Assembly: GCF_029835735.1 (NCBI RefSeq)
Contig: NZ_JAOEAL010000001.1
Span: 3,472,001 to 3,536,000, forward strand
Length of the DNA: 64,000 nt
Direction: 5' to 3'
Source: Shewanella sp. GD04112
Lineage (GTDB): Bacteria; Pseudomonadota; Gammaproteobacteria; Enterobacterales; Shewanellaceae
The notes beneath the pieces were generated by a model, which searched no databases, was not told where the DNA came from, and was given only the letters and a program-made list of their open reading frames with translations. Below are positions 52,780 to 61,828 of this stretch, in pieces. How positions within the stretch are numbered: the first letter of the stretch is position 1; every line of letters begins with the position of its first letter. The position numbers and the translations under genes were made by a program.

Positions 52780-54558
52780 TCAATTACTTATCTTTGGCTC
52801 TACCACTGTATGTTGCTGGCTATAACCATTTAATCCGCTATTGGCCGACTTCACGACATTTAAGGCTTCGGTGGTTAAGGCATTATTGCCATTGAGTAAA
52901 TCATTTAACGTGCCAGACTCAGATTGCACTAAGCCTAACTCTCGCAGCATGGCATCCACCACTGGCGCATTGGCGCGGTAGTTTAACGCGGCGCTGGTGA
53001 CTTGCTCGGCGATACCACCTTGATGTGCGACTGCGCCATCGGCTCCCGATGCCAGTTGATTACCGGCGCCATAACCTTGAAGAATTTTAATGCCTTCAAT
53101 GTTTTCCAGCGGTTTAACCGCCTGCGCGACAATCTCAGGCAGTGCTTTTAAGATAGCGAGGGATTTTTGCAGCGCAATCTGCTCATCACGCAGCACGTTT
53201 TCGGCTTCATACAGAGCTTGTTTACCCGCCGCTTCAACGGCATAGACCTTCTCGTCGGCCTCGGCTTGCAGCTTCTTGGCATCTGCACTGGCGCGAGCTT
53301 CAATCAGAATTGCGCTCGATCTGTCTTCGGCGGCACGTTTTTCCGCTTCGGCTTGTACCGTCACTCCTACCGCATCGCGCTCCGCTTCTTTACGCGCATC
53401 GATCACTTCAATCTCTTTACGACGATTCGCCTCAGCCACTTGGCGCACCGTAATAACCGCTTCTTCTTTCTCTACCTTGGTTTTTTCCGCTTCGGCGGCG
53501 CGGGCACGGGCAGCAGACTCTTCTTCCGACTTCGCGGCTACCGCGATGTGTTTTTCCTGCTCGGCAACTTCGATATCACGTTGCTGTTGAATACGGGCCT
53601 GTTCGATAGATTTGCGCTTTTCAATCTCGCGGGTTTCGATGTCTTTAGTTTTTTCGATTTGTGCAGTTTCGATTGCGCGTTCTTTGGCAATCTCAGCTTC
53701 GCGCTCTTCACGGGACTTGTTTTCTTTTTGCTTAATAATTTCCGCTTTCTGCTCGGCACGCTTAAATTCGAGTGACTGCTGCTGCACCAGACGCGCTTCT
53801 TCTTCGGCCTTTTCAATCTCCAGCGATTCTTTTTCAGCCTCTAGGTTACGCTGCTCGATCTTGATGCGGTTTTCCTGCTGGATATCGTTGGTCTCTTTAC
53901 GTTTTTCTTCGATAATCTTAGCTAAACGTGCGCGACCTTCGGCGTCGAATGCGTTATTTTCATTAAAGAATTGCAGATCAGTCTGGTCAAAACCCGTCAA
54001 CGAAACGGATTCGAGTTCTAACCCGTTTTTCTCGAGATCGTTAGCGACGTTATTCTGTACCCGCTGGACGAAATCGGCGCGCTGCTCGTGCATTTCAGTC
54101 ATGGTCATTTCCGCGGCGACCGCACGTAACACGTCAACAAACTTAGATTCCATCAGCTTTTTCAGCTCTTCCACACGCGTGGTACGGGTACCTAAGGTTT
54201 GTGCCGCCATTGAAATGCCTTCAGCATTGGGCGCCACACGCAGATAGAAGTCCGCCTTCACATCGACACGCATTCTATCCTTAGTGATCAGCGCATCTTT
54301 TTGGGTTTTCTCCACTTCGATACGCAGGGTATTCATATTTACGGCTATGGTTTCATGCAGCACGGGTAAAACGATTGCGCCACCGTCCTTAATAATTTTT
54401 TCACCACCAAAACCCGTACGTACAAAGGCCATTTCCTTCGTCGCACGTTTATATAATTTGGCAAAAATCAGACCAATCACAATCAGGCCAACCAATACCA
54501 TTCCGGCAACTAACAACACGAAGTTGCTCGAACTGGTTACATCATTTAACACATCCAT
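52780..54558 (-). CDS. yqiK: Flotillin-family (SPFH) protein YqiK
   Basis: Membrane-microdomain scaffold of 592 residues. One N-terminal membrane helix (VLLVAGMVLVGLIVIGLIFA), an SPFH/band-7 domain (about 45-210, with GGAIVLPVLHETIAVNMNTLRIEV), a long Glu/Lys/Arg/Ala-rich coiled coil (about 215-480) and a flotillin C-terminal domain with LPEIVAQAVKPLENI. Length is near the E. coli YqiK. It lies 33 bases after yqiJ in one operon. Possible roles are in membrane organisation and stress response. Confidence 0.93.
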   Translation of the reverse strand: MDVLNDVTSSSNFVLLVAGMVLVGLIVIGLIFAKLYKRATKEMAFVRTGFGGEKIIKDGGAIVLPVLHETIAVNMNTLRIEVEKTQKDALITKDRMRVDVKADFYLRVAPNAEGISMAAQTLGTRTTRVEELKKLMESKFVDVLRAVAAEMTMTEMHEQRADFVQRVQNNVANDLEKNGLELESVSLTGFDQTDLQFFNENNAFDAEGRARLAKIIEEKRKETNDIQQENRIKIEQRNLEAEKESLEIEKAEEEARLVQQQSLEFKRAEQKAEIIKQKENKSREEREAEIAKERAIETAQIEKTKDIETREIEKRKSIEQARIQQQRDIEVAEQEKHIAVAAKSEEESAARARAAEAEKTKVEKEEAVITVRQVAEANRRKEIEVIDARKEAERDAVGVTVQAEAEKRAAEDRSSAILIEARASADAKKLQAEADEKVYAVEAAGKQALYEAENVLRDEQIALQKSLAILKALPEIVAQAVKPLENIEGIKILQGYGAGNQLASGADGAVAHQGGIAEQVTSAALNYRANAPVVDAMLRELGLVQSESGTLNDLLNGNNALTTEALNVVKSANSGLNGYSQQHTVVEPKISN

Positions 54559-54591
54559 TTGCTTTCCTTTTTCGTTAATGGCTTTGGAAAA

Positions 54592-55227
54592 TTAATTATC
54601 AAAGCGAGTCGCAGACCAGACTCTTCCTTCTCGTTTTAGCAGCACCACTTGCGTGCCACTGGCAAACTCGATACCCGAGGTTTCGGGTTCGACTAATACA
54701 TAATGTTTTTGTTGATGTTTATCCCGCACCACGGCTTCCGAAGGCATGCCCTTCATGGCGCAGCCTAAGGTGATAGTACCGACATAGCCACTTAAATCAT
54801 CAAGGGATATGGCGGTGGACTCATTCTTAGGGAGTAAATCGGCCAAGATCCGCCCGAGATAGCGACAGGCAAACGCACTGCCAACCACAGCAATCGGTAA
54901 GGTGAAGAGTTGCGGTAACAAGATGCCCGTGAATAGCAGGCTCAGGTAATTTGCAATATAACCGACAATCGCAAAGCTGGTCAGTGCCAGCACAAACCAG
55001 ATAAGTAAGGGTAATCGATTCAGACATAGCCAGCCCGCAATCCCCGTCAGGCCAGTACCACCAATATTGGCATCATAATCCACATCGGCGGGCACCCATT
55101 GGTCGAGCGCACTCATCATGCTTAACCCTATCACTAGGGCTAAGGCTTCAAACACACCAAGGACAAGCACGCAGGCGAAGGCAATAGTGTAAGGTAGGTT
55201 AGGCTGTTCAACTAAAAACGCCCACAT
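54592..55227 (-). CDS. yqiJ: YqiJ-family membrane protein (OB-fold, DUF1449)
   Basis: A 211-residue protein with three to four membrane helices and a C-terminal OB-fold-like domain (about 145-211: GYVGTITLGCAMKGMPSEAVV). Partner of the flotillin YqiK, as in E. coli; this pairing is conserved and resembles NfeD-stomatin pairs. I start at ATG 55227, as AAGGAG lies six bases upstream; the ATG at 55233 would leave no spacing. Confidence 0.9.
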   Translation of the reverse strand: MWAFLVEQPNLPYTIAFACVLVLGVFEALALVIGLSMMSALDQWVPADVDYDANIGGTGLTGIAGWLCLNRLPLLIWFVLALTSFAIVGYIANYLSLLFTGILLPQLFTLPIAVVGSAFACRYLGRILADLLPKNESTAISLDDLSGYVGTITLGCAMKGMPSEAVVRDKHQQKHYVLVEPETSGIEFASGTQVVLLKREGRVWSATRFDN

Positions 55228-55333
55228 AGTCATCTCCTTGAACGATACAGCATTCCATTTACTTCACTGTAATTATCAACTTACGAGTGACAGAATAGCA
55301 AGGCGAGCCTAGTTTCCAAACAAAAAATTTGCC

Positions 55334-55900
55334 CTAAAACGGATTTTGACTAAATCCTTGCTGCGCCAGAATCGCATGGGCCGTCATCGCAGACAGGGCC
55401 ATATCGACGCCCGGTAACAAAGAGGCATTGTGTAAGTCAAAATAAGCGGCGCTCTGACCACAGATATAAAACTTCACCCCATGGGCCACTAAGGTTTTCA
55501 CTAAGGCTTTATTGGGGTTTTGCGCCCCTTTGTGCTGCTTGGCATAAAAGCTATCATCAGCTAAATCGCCAACGGCACTGCCATGCACCACCATAGCTAG
55601 CTCAATATCGCTTTCTTTAACGCCAGCCGCCACGTGCATATTAATAAAACGGGCAAGGCTGTCGAGCTGACGATTCACTTGGCCGACATCGGCCGCCTTG
55701 CTCATATCGAATGCCACCTTAAACTTCATCCCAGCAGGGATAACAAGGTTGCTTTCGACCTTAGCCACTTGACCAAATTCGGGGATAGCCGTTCCCGGCG
55801 CAAAGCTGTCGGCTCCAGCATGGGCGGCACTAGATAAGCCAGCCAACAGCGCCATGGTCATGGCTTTAAGGGTTTTAGTGTGATGTGATTTTGGCTGCAT
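55334..55900 (-). CDS. Periplasmic DsrE-family protein
   Basis: A 188-residue exported protein with a signal peptide (ending AHA-GA) and a DsrE/DsrF-like alpha-beta fold. A conserved cysteine lies in FYICGQSAAYF, suited to persulfide or sulfur chemistry. It may be involved in sulfur handling in the periplasm; no partner genes are adjacent. Divergent from the carboxypeptidase gene. Confidence 0.87.
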   Translation of the reverse strand: MQPKSHHTKTLKAMTMALLAGLSSAAHAGADSFAPGTAIPEFGQVAKVESNLVIPAGMKFKVAFDMSKAADVGQVNRQLDSLARFINMHVAAGVKESDIELAMVVHGSAVGDLADDSFYAKQHKGAQNPNKALVKTLVAHGVKFYICGQSAAYFDLHNASLLPGVDMALSAMTAHAILAQQGFSQNPF

Positions 55901-55969
55901 GATATTATCATCCTGTTATTGTTATTTTTTCGTGCTAATAGATAACGACAGCACCTTAAGATTGAGTCT

Positions 55970-57475
55970 ATGGATACCGCTATGAACAGCAAAGAACCTA
56001 CGCCAAGTTACGATAAACTCACGGCGCATTTCCAGAAAATTTCACATTTTGAACATTTTAGTGCGCTTGGTGATTGGGATCAGGCCGCCATGATGCCCCT
56101 CGGTGGTGGCAGCGAGCGTGGTGATGCCATGGCAGAACTGGCATTACATATCCATAGCCTTAAAACGGCGCCAGAGCTTGGCGATAACCTCGCACTTGCC
56201 ACACAAGAAGCGCTGAGTCCAGAGCAACAGGCCAATCTGAGGGAAATGCAATATCAGTATCAACAGGCGACCTTAGTGCCCGGCGAGCTAGTACAGGCCA
56301 AAACGAAAATGGCCTACCAATGTGAAAATGCCTGGCGCGAGCAACGCAAAAACAATGATTGGCAAGGTTTTAAACCGAATCTAAAAGCGGTGATCTCCCT
56401 CTCGAGGGAAGAAGCCTTAATTCGCGCGCAGGCGCTTAACATCTCCCCCTACGATGCCCTGCTCGATAAATTTGAGCCCGGCATGACCACGGCAAAGCTC
56501 GAACGGACCTTTGGCGACTTAAAAACTTGGTTACCCTCTCTTATTCAAGATGTGCTTGCAAAACAAGCCAGTGAACCCAAGCTTACCCTTAATGGCCCCT
56601 TCGAAATCAAGGCACAGGAAGCCCTAGGCCAAGCGGTGATGGCCTATTTAGGGTTTGACTTTAACCATGGCAGGCTCGATATCAGCAGCCACCCATTTTG
56701 TGGTGGAGTGCCTAGCGATGTACGTATCACGACGCGTTATAATGAAGCCGATTTTAGCAGCGCTATCATGGGCATAGTGCATGAAACTGGTCACGCCCGT
56801 TATGAACAGGGCTTACCGAAACCATGGCGAGGTCAGCCCGCAGGATTGGCTCGCTCCATGGGCGTCCATGAGAGCCAAAGCTTATTTTGTGAAATGCAGC
56901 TCGGTGCCAATCCCGCGTTTTTACGCCAACTGCAACCACTGATTAAACAGCATTTGGGTTGCGAGTTCAGCGCCCAAGACTTGGCAAGACACTATACCCG
57001 CGTCAATCCCGGGCTTATCCGTGTTGATGCCGATGAAGTCACTTACCCTTGCCACATTCTATTGCGCTTTGAGGCCGAAAAAGCCTTTATTGACGGCAGC
57101 CTGAGCGTAGATGACCTCCCCGATTTTTGGTCAAGCCAGATGCAACAACTACTCGGGATCAATACCGATGGTAACTATCGCGATGGTTGTATGCAGGATA
57201 TCCATTGGGCCGTGGGTGAATTGGGATATTTCCCAAGTTATACCTTAGGCGCCATGTATGCCGCCCAATGCCGTTTTGCGCTGGAGCGAAGCTTAGGCCC
57301 GATTGAAAACCTCATCGATAATGGGCAGTTATCCCAAGTATTTGACTGGCTTGGCACCCACATTTGGTCCAAAGGCTCACTACTGACAACGGATGAGCTC
57401 ATCATTCAAGCCACAGGCGAGCCGCTCAATAGCCAATATCTTGCTAAACATTTGAAGCAACGTTATTTGGGATAA
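55970..57475 (+). CDS. M32-family carboxypeptidase
   Basis: Zinc metallo-carboxypeptidase of 501 residues, similar to thermostable carboxypeptidase 1 (Taq/Pfu). The zinc motif is HETGH (His271, Glu272, His275), followed by the third ligand region GVHESQSLFCEMQ. Other M32 segments are DVRITTRY and RVDADEVTYPCHI. It has no signal peptide and is cytoplasmic. Start ATG 55970 or 55982; ribosome sites for both are weak. About 120 bases follow before the GNAT gene. Confidence 0.92.
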   Translation: MDTAMNSKEPTPSYDKLTAHFQKISHFEHFSALGDWDQAAMMPLGGGSERGDAMAELALHIHSLKTAPELGDNLALATQEALSPEQQANLREMQYQYQQATLVPGELVQAKTKMAYQCENAWREQRKNNDWQGFKPNLKAVISLSREEALIRAQALNISPYDALLDKFEPGMTTAKLERTFGDLKTWLPSLIQDVLAKQASEPKLTLNGPFEIKAQEALGQAVMAYLGFDFNHGRLDISSHPFCGGVPSDVRITTRYNEADFSSAIMGIVHETGHARYEQGLPKPWRGQPAGLARSMGVHESQSLFCEMQLGANPAFLRQLQPLIKQHLGCEFSAQDLARHYTRVNPGLIRVDADEVTYPCHILLRFEAEKAFIDGSLSVDDLPDFWSSQMQQLLGINTDGNYRDGCMQDIHWAVGELGYFPSYTLGAMYAAQCRFALERSLGPIENLIDNGQLSQVFDWLGTHIWSKGSLLTTDELIIQATGEPLNSQYLAKHLKQRYLG

Positions 57476-57541
57476 GCGCGGTAAACCGCCTAGACAATCG
57501 CAGCACTGGCGAGTTTCAAAGCTTTTGCTGCGATTTGGGTA

Positions 57542-57547
57542 TATAAT
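57542..57547 (+). promoter_or_regulatory. Putative -10 box for the GNAT-DUF486 unit
   Basis: TATAAT, 47 bases before the GNAT start at 57594. No strong -35 visible. Confidence 0.35.
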
Positions 57548-57593
57548 CCCCAACTTATTTATTCACACTGTTTTGGACGGAAAAAGGTCGACC

Positions 57594-58088
57594 ATGTTAC
57601 TGCGTGCAATCACCCCAGAGGATTGGGATGCTATTTTACAGATCCAGGAAGAATGTTACTCCCAACTGGATCCTGAACCCCTGCATGTATTGCAAAGCAA
57701 GTGGCACGTCTCACCTCAATCCTGCTTTGTGTTTGAGGTGAATGAGTCGGTGGTGGGCTATTGCCTCGCCCACCCTTGGACCACCAATATGCCTCCTGCA
57801 TTGTATGAGCCCATCACTCAGTTACCTAAGGCCGATACCTTGTATCTGCACGATATTGCCATCTCGGTAAGGGCTCAAGGTTTAGGCGCTGGCTCCAAGG
57901 CCTTAATGCGCTTAAAGCAGCTCGCGGATCGCTTTAACTTGAGCTCCCTCTCTCTGGTCGCAGTACAAGGCGCCGATAGCTACTGGCGTAAAATGGGCTT
58001 TAAACCTAAAGCGATTGAGAAATGCCTTGGCAGCTATACCGACGATGCAATGTATATGATTTATAAGCTTAATCATCGAGAAGAATGA
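57594..58088 (+). CDS. GNAT-family N-acetyltransferase
   Basis: Acetyl-CoA-dependent transferase of 164 residues. The acetyl-CoA loop is in AQGLGAGSKALMRL, preceded by the strand LYLHDIAISV; the C-terminal AVQGADSYWRKMGF is typical of GNAT proteins. The start is ATG 57594 with AAAAAGG; the frame is open to 57525. Its stop overlaps the start of the next gene (ATGA). Substrate unknown. Confidence 0.9.
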   Translation: MLLRAITPEDWDAILQIQEECYSQLDPEPLHVLQSKWHVSPQSCFVFEVNESVVGYCLAHPWTTNMPPALYEPITQLPKADTLYLHDIAISVRAQGLGAGSKALMRLKQLADRFNLSSLSLVAVQGADSYWRKMGFKPKAIEKCLGSYTDDAMYMIYKLNHREE

Positions 58089-58438
58089 TGAACCCCACCC
58101 TAACGACTATTGGTTTACTCTGTCTTAGCAATATTTTTATGACCTTTGCATGGTATGGGCATTTAAAATCCTTAGGTTCAAAGCCTTGGATTATTGCCGC
58201 CTTAGTCAGTTGGGGCATCGCTCTATTTGAATACCTACTGCAAGTGCCCGCTAATCGCATCGGCTACACAGTGATGAATGTCGGCCAATTAAAAATCCTG
58301 CAGGAAGTCATCACCTTAAGCTTGTTTGTGCCCTTCGCCTATTTCTATATGAAGGAACCGCTCAAACTCGACTATCTCTGGGCGGGCCTGTGTATCCTCG
58401 GTGCGGTGTATTTTATTTTTAGAAGCGAATTTAACTAA
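58085..58438 (+). CDS. DUF486 (DMT-family) small membrane protein
   Basis: A 117-residue protein with four membrane helices and the DUF486 signature FAWYGHLK and YTVMNVGQLKILQEVITL. It belongs to the drug/metabolite transporter superfamily, but its substrate is unknown. It overlaps the GNAT gene by four bases, so translation is coupled. Confidence 0.9.
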   Translation: MMNPTLTTIGLLCLSNIFMTFAWYGHLKSLGSKPWIIAALVSWGIALFEYLLQVPANRIGYTVMNVGQLKILQEVITLSLFVPFAYFYMKEPLKLDYLWAGLCILGAVYFIFRSEFN

Positions 58439-58464
58439 TTCCAGACTTATTTCAGGAGAAAACC

Positions 58465-58722
58465 ATGGCGCGTCAAGTGACTTACACCTTCAAAGGTGAG
58501 ACGAAAACCATCGCCTTTAGTTATGATAAACACCGCGATTTATATGAAGCCGTGGCCGAGGCCGAAGGCATTGACTTAACCAAGTTTCTCGCGATGGAAC
58601 AACAAATTGCCATGACCTCACGCAAAGGTGCCAAGGCTGAAAAAGACTATCGCAAAGTTGAATTTGCCCGCTTTGGTTTTAGCAATATCCACTTTGTACG
58701 TGATGAAGAACCCGAGGCCTAA
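58465..58722 (+). CDS. DUF2960 family protein
   Basis: An 85-residue cytoplasmic protein (MARQVTYTFKGETKTIAF...), which I recognise as DUF2960, a small family of Vibrio and Shewanella relatives. Function unknown. The ATG has CAGGAGAAAACC upstream. It lies 26 bases after the DUF486 gene and 39 before the RDD gene, so it may be part of a four-gene transcript. Confidence 0.85.
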   Translation: MARQVTYTFKGETKTIAFSYDKHRDLYEAVAEAEGIDLTKFLAMEQQIAMTSRKGAKAEKDYRKVEFARFGFSNIHFVRDEEPEA

Positions 58723-58761
58723 GCCTTATCGTCATTTATCCATTTAGAATTAGGATTGCAG

Positions 58762-59271
58762 ATGTTAAATGCTGAACATGCTAACTTTCCCCGTGCAGGA
58801 TTCTTCCGCCGCTTAGGGGCAATGATCTATGACCTGCTGCTCGCGGTAGCCGTGTATATGTTTGCTGGCGCCATCGGCTTTGGTATTTTCTTCGGACTCA
58901 CAGCCTCGGGCCTGATTAGCATGAATGGCTTTGAACATGTGTCCGACGCCCTCAATGGCACGCCGATTTACCATGGGATTTATCAACTCTGGTTAGTGCT
59001 CTGCGTAGGCACTTTCTATGCGCTTTTTTGGAGTAAGGGCGGTCAAACCCTCGGGATGCGCGCCTGGCGCCTTAAGATCCAACATCCTAATGGCCAAAAC
59101 TTAAGCCTTATCACCGCCTATGCACGCATCGTCTGGTCTTTACTCGGCATTGGTAATTTGTGGGTGCTGATCAACGACGATAAACTCGCGCTACAGGATA
59201 TGATGACCCGCTCAGAAGTGGTTGTTCTTTCTAAGGAAGCTAACCAAATGCGCAATTGGCATGGTGCATAA
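58762..59271 (+). CDS. RDD-family membrane protein
   Basis: A 169-residue inner-membrane protein with the RDD motif region (RRLGAMIYDLLLAVAVYMFAG), WSKGGQTLGMRAWRLKI and a C-terminal DDKLALQDMMTRSEVVV. Three to four helices. Start ATG 58762 has AGGA six bases upstream. Function unknown in most members. Last gene before the terminator shared with lptG. Confidence 0.9.
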   Translation: MLNAEHANFPRAGFFRRLGAMIYDLLLAVAVYMFAGAIGFGIFFGLTASGLISMNGFEHVSDALNGTPIYHGIYQLWLVLCVGTFYALFWSKGGQTLGMRAWRLKIQHPNGQNLSLITAYARIVWSLLGIGNLWVLINDDKLALQDMMTRSEVVVLSKEANQMRNWHGA

Positions 59272-59363
59272 ACCACAGGCGGTTAGATCATAGCGGTTAA
59301 ACCATAGTGCTAAACTTGGCATCTAAGCCTTACAACCGCGATTAAGCTAACCTTGCCCCAATA

Positions 59364-59391
59364 AAAAAACGACGCCATGGCGTCGTTTTTT
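59364..59391. terminator. Bidirectional terminator between RDD and lptG genes
   Basis: A nearly continuous palindrome AAAAAACGACGCC / GGCGTCGTTTTTT, centre AT, between convergent genes. Confidence 0.9.
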
Positions 59392-59405
59392 ATTACCCGT
59401 GTGTA

Positions 59406-60464
59406 TCACCGCCGGATAAAGTAAAAGGCAATACCGGTAAATAACAGACTCGGCGCGATGGCTCCCACGTAGGCCGGTAACTCATATACCATACTCATGG
59501 GACCAAAGATCTCGTTACTGATATAGAAACTAAACCCAGCGACCACCCCAAGCAACACCCGCGCGCCCATAGTCACAGTCCGCAGAGGTCCAAACACAAA
59601 GGATAAGGCCACCAGCATCATCACCCCAACAGTGACAGGCTGCATCACCTTGCGCCAGAGGGCTAATTCGTAACGGCTTGGATCTTGGCTATTATTTTTA
59701 AGGTAATCTAAGTACCCCATTAAACCGCGAATCGATAAGGCCTCTGGCTTGACCGATACTACGCTGAGTTTGTCGGGCGTAAGACTTGAGCGCCAAATAT
59801 CTTCGTCTAAGTGTTCGAGCTTCACTTCGTCATAGCTTAAGTCGGTACGCTTCACATCCATAAGATGCCAACTGTCCTTACTGAACAAAGCACTCTTGGC
59901 ATGCACCACATTCGTAAGCTTTAACTCACTGTTAAACTTATACAAAGTAATATTATTCAGCTTATCAATATCGGCGACTTCACCAATATTCACGAACAAA
60001 TCGCCGTCTTTAGCCCAAATGCCTCGGTGGGATTTAATCAAACTGCCGCCGGAGAGTTTAATGGCTTGGAGTTCATTGGCCTTTTGCTCGGCCACTGGTG
60101 CGCCCCACTCACCCAATGCCATCACCATCAACATCAATGGCACTGCGGTTTTCATCGCAGATAAGGTGATCTGCAATCGCGACATCCCTGAGGCTTGCAT
60201 CACTACTAGCTCAGAGTTCGAGGCCAGCATCCCCATGCCGATCAAGGCGCCTAACAGCACCGCCATCGGGAAAAACATTTCAATATCGCGAGGCACGAGG
60301 AATAACACATAAATGCCTGCATCCATCATAGTGTAGGAACCACGCCCCACTAAACGCAGCTGGTCAACCCACTTAATGATGCCCGACAAGCCCGTCAGCA
60401 CCAGCAAACACAGCGCCGAAGTACTTAATAAAACTCTGGCGATATAAAGGTCTAAAATCTTCAT
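59406..60464 (-). CDS. lptG: Lipopolysaccharide export permease LptG
   Basis: With LptF forms the inner-membrane part of the LptB2FGC transporter, which extracts LPS from the membrane. The 352-residue protein has six membrane helices (N-terminal VLLSTSALCLLVLTGLSGIIKWV), a central periplasmic beta-jellyroll domain (about 130-260), and the conserved region ASNSELVVMQASGMS that contacts LptB. It overlaps lptF by four bases. Confidence 0.96.
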   Translation of the reverse strand: MKILDLYIARVLLSTSALCLLVLTGLSGIIKWVDQLRLVGRGSYTMMDAGIYVLFLVPRDIEMFFPMAVLLGALIGMGMLASNSELVVMQASGMSRLQITLSAMKTAVPLMLMVMALGEWGAPVAEQKANELQAIKLSGGSLIKSHRGIWAKDGDLFVNIGEVADIDKLNNITLYKFNSELKLTNVVHAKSALFSKDSWHLMDVKRTDLSYDEVKLEHLDEDIWRSSLTPDKLSVVSVKPEALSIRGLMGYLDYLKNNSQDPSRYELALWRKVMQPVTVGVMMLVALSFVFGPLRTVTMGARVLLGVVAGFSFYISNEIFGPMSMVYELPAYVGAIAPSLLFTGIAFYFIRR

Positions 60465-61573
60465 GCGGCCACCTTTTTACGCGCCATTGCCGTCGATAAA
60501 CGAGCAAATAAGGGTCTATCTTTACCTAGGAGTAAAATCCCCATAATGAGTGCCGACAAATGGATCCACCACATACCTAAATATTGTGGGATCACCCCAT
60601 CCTGCAAGGCTTTACGTCCCGCGACCATCAGGCCAAAGTAGCCAAGATATAACAGTACCGCTGGGAGCATTTTGGCAAACTTACCTTGGCGCACATTGAC
60701 TCGCGCCAGCGGCACGGCAATGAGTGTCATGATAGGAATCGCCAGCGGAATCGCTAAACGCCAATGGAACTCGGCCACGGCTTCAGGTCCTTCGACTTTC
60801 ATCAATTCAGTCAGCGGTAAGGCTGAGAGTTTACGGCGACGTTCATCGACCTGTTGCTCTTTGATTTGCATCTTATAGCCACCAAATTCAATCATTTGGT
60901 AGTCTTTCTGTTGTGGGCTGCCCTGATAGCGCACCCCATCATTGAGCTGTAACTGCTGCGAGCCATTCTGATCTTCCAGTACCCGTCCGCCTTTAGCCAC
61001 CACCACGTTGGTTAAACCAATTTCGTCATTGGGGTCGGGCAACTGGGCCACAAACACTTTATCCAGATCGTTATCCTTGCCGATACGTTCGACAAACAGC
61101 ACAGCACGGCCGTTAGGACTCGCCTGAAAACGCCCTTGCACTAATGCGGCAAGGCCCGCCTCGGATTGGGCTTTCTCGAGCACTTGGTTTTGTTGCTCCT
61201 CGGCCCAAGGCGCGACATAGAGGGATAAATAGCCAGTAAACAACATGTTGATAACGGCGAGGATCAAAGTTACTCGGGTAACATACCATTCACTTACGCC
61301 AACACCGTGGAGAATGACCATTTCATTCTCGGCATACATGCGGCCGTGGGCCATGAGGATCCCAAGGAACAAACTTAAAGGTAAAACGAGAACAACAAGA
61401 TAGGGTAAGTTGAGGCCTATCAAGGTAGCGATAAGAGAAGCAGGAAATTCACCGTCTGAGGCGTCGGCCAATATGCGCACGAAATGCTGGCTAATAAAAA
61501 TAGTTAACAGTACGAAAAGTACTGCAATTTGCGCCTTTAAAACTTCTCGAATAAGGTATCTAAATACAATCAC
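60461..61573 (-). CDS. lptF: Lipopolysaccharide export permease LptF
   Basis: The 370-residue partner of LptG in the LPS export complex. Six helices, the NEMVILHGVGVSEW coupling segment, a periplasmic jellyroll domain (about 130-265) and a C-terminal LSALIMGILLLG helix. The start is GTG at 61571-61573, with no clear Shine-Dalgarno. It is divergent from pepA across 255 bases, the usual arrangement in gammaproteobacteria. Confidence 0.96.
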   Translation of the reverse strand: MIVFRYLIREVLKAQIAVLFVLLTIFISQHFVRILADASDGEFPASLIATLIGLNLPYLVVLVLPLSLFLGILMAHGRMYAENEMVILHGVGVSEWYVTRVTLILAVINMLFTGYLSLYVAPWAEEQQNQVLEKAQSEAGLAALVQGRFQASPNGRAVLFVERIGKDNDLDKVFVAQLPDPNDEIGLTNVVVAKGGRVLEDQNGSQQLQLNDGVRYQGSPQQKDYQMIEFGGYKMQIKEQQVDERRRKLSALPLTELMKVEGPEAVAEFHWRLAIPLAIPIMTLIAVPLARVNVRQGKFAKMLPAVLLYLGYFGLMVAGRKALQDGVIPQYLGMWWIHLSALIMGILLLGKDRPLFARLSTAMARKKVAA

Positions 61574-61828
61574 AGGTAGGATCCGGTCTCTAAACTTATC
61601 TTTTTGCTGGTAACAGACTAACTTTCATGTAAACTGTTTACTTTTGGTAGTTTTCTGACCAGCTTCAGGGGTTCCTGGCAAACGATAAATGTCACGGATA
61701 TTTCACAAAAACGTGACTCAAGTGCCGAGAATAAATCACCTTTGGAGTAATAACTTAGGCCCTTTTCGGGACAAGCAGACATTATCCAATAAATATAAAA
61801 ATTTGTCTTTAAGAATCTAGGAGTGCTC

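Noticed and set aside
53167..54247. Two long antisense frames (over 200 codons each) within the flotillin gene
   Set aside because: They mirror the biased Glu/Lys/Arg/Ala coiled-coil codons of yqiK; the products are Ser/Arg/Phe-rich and resemble no protein.
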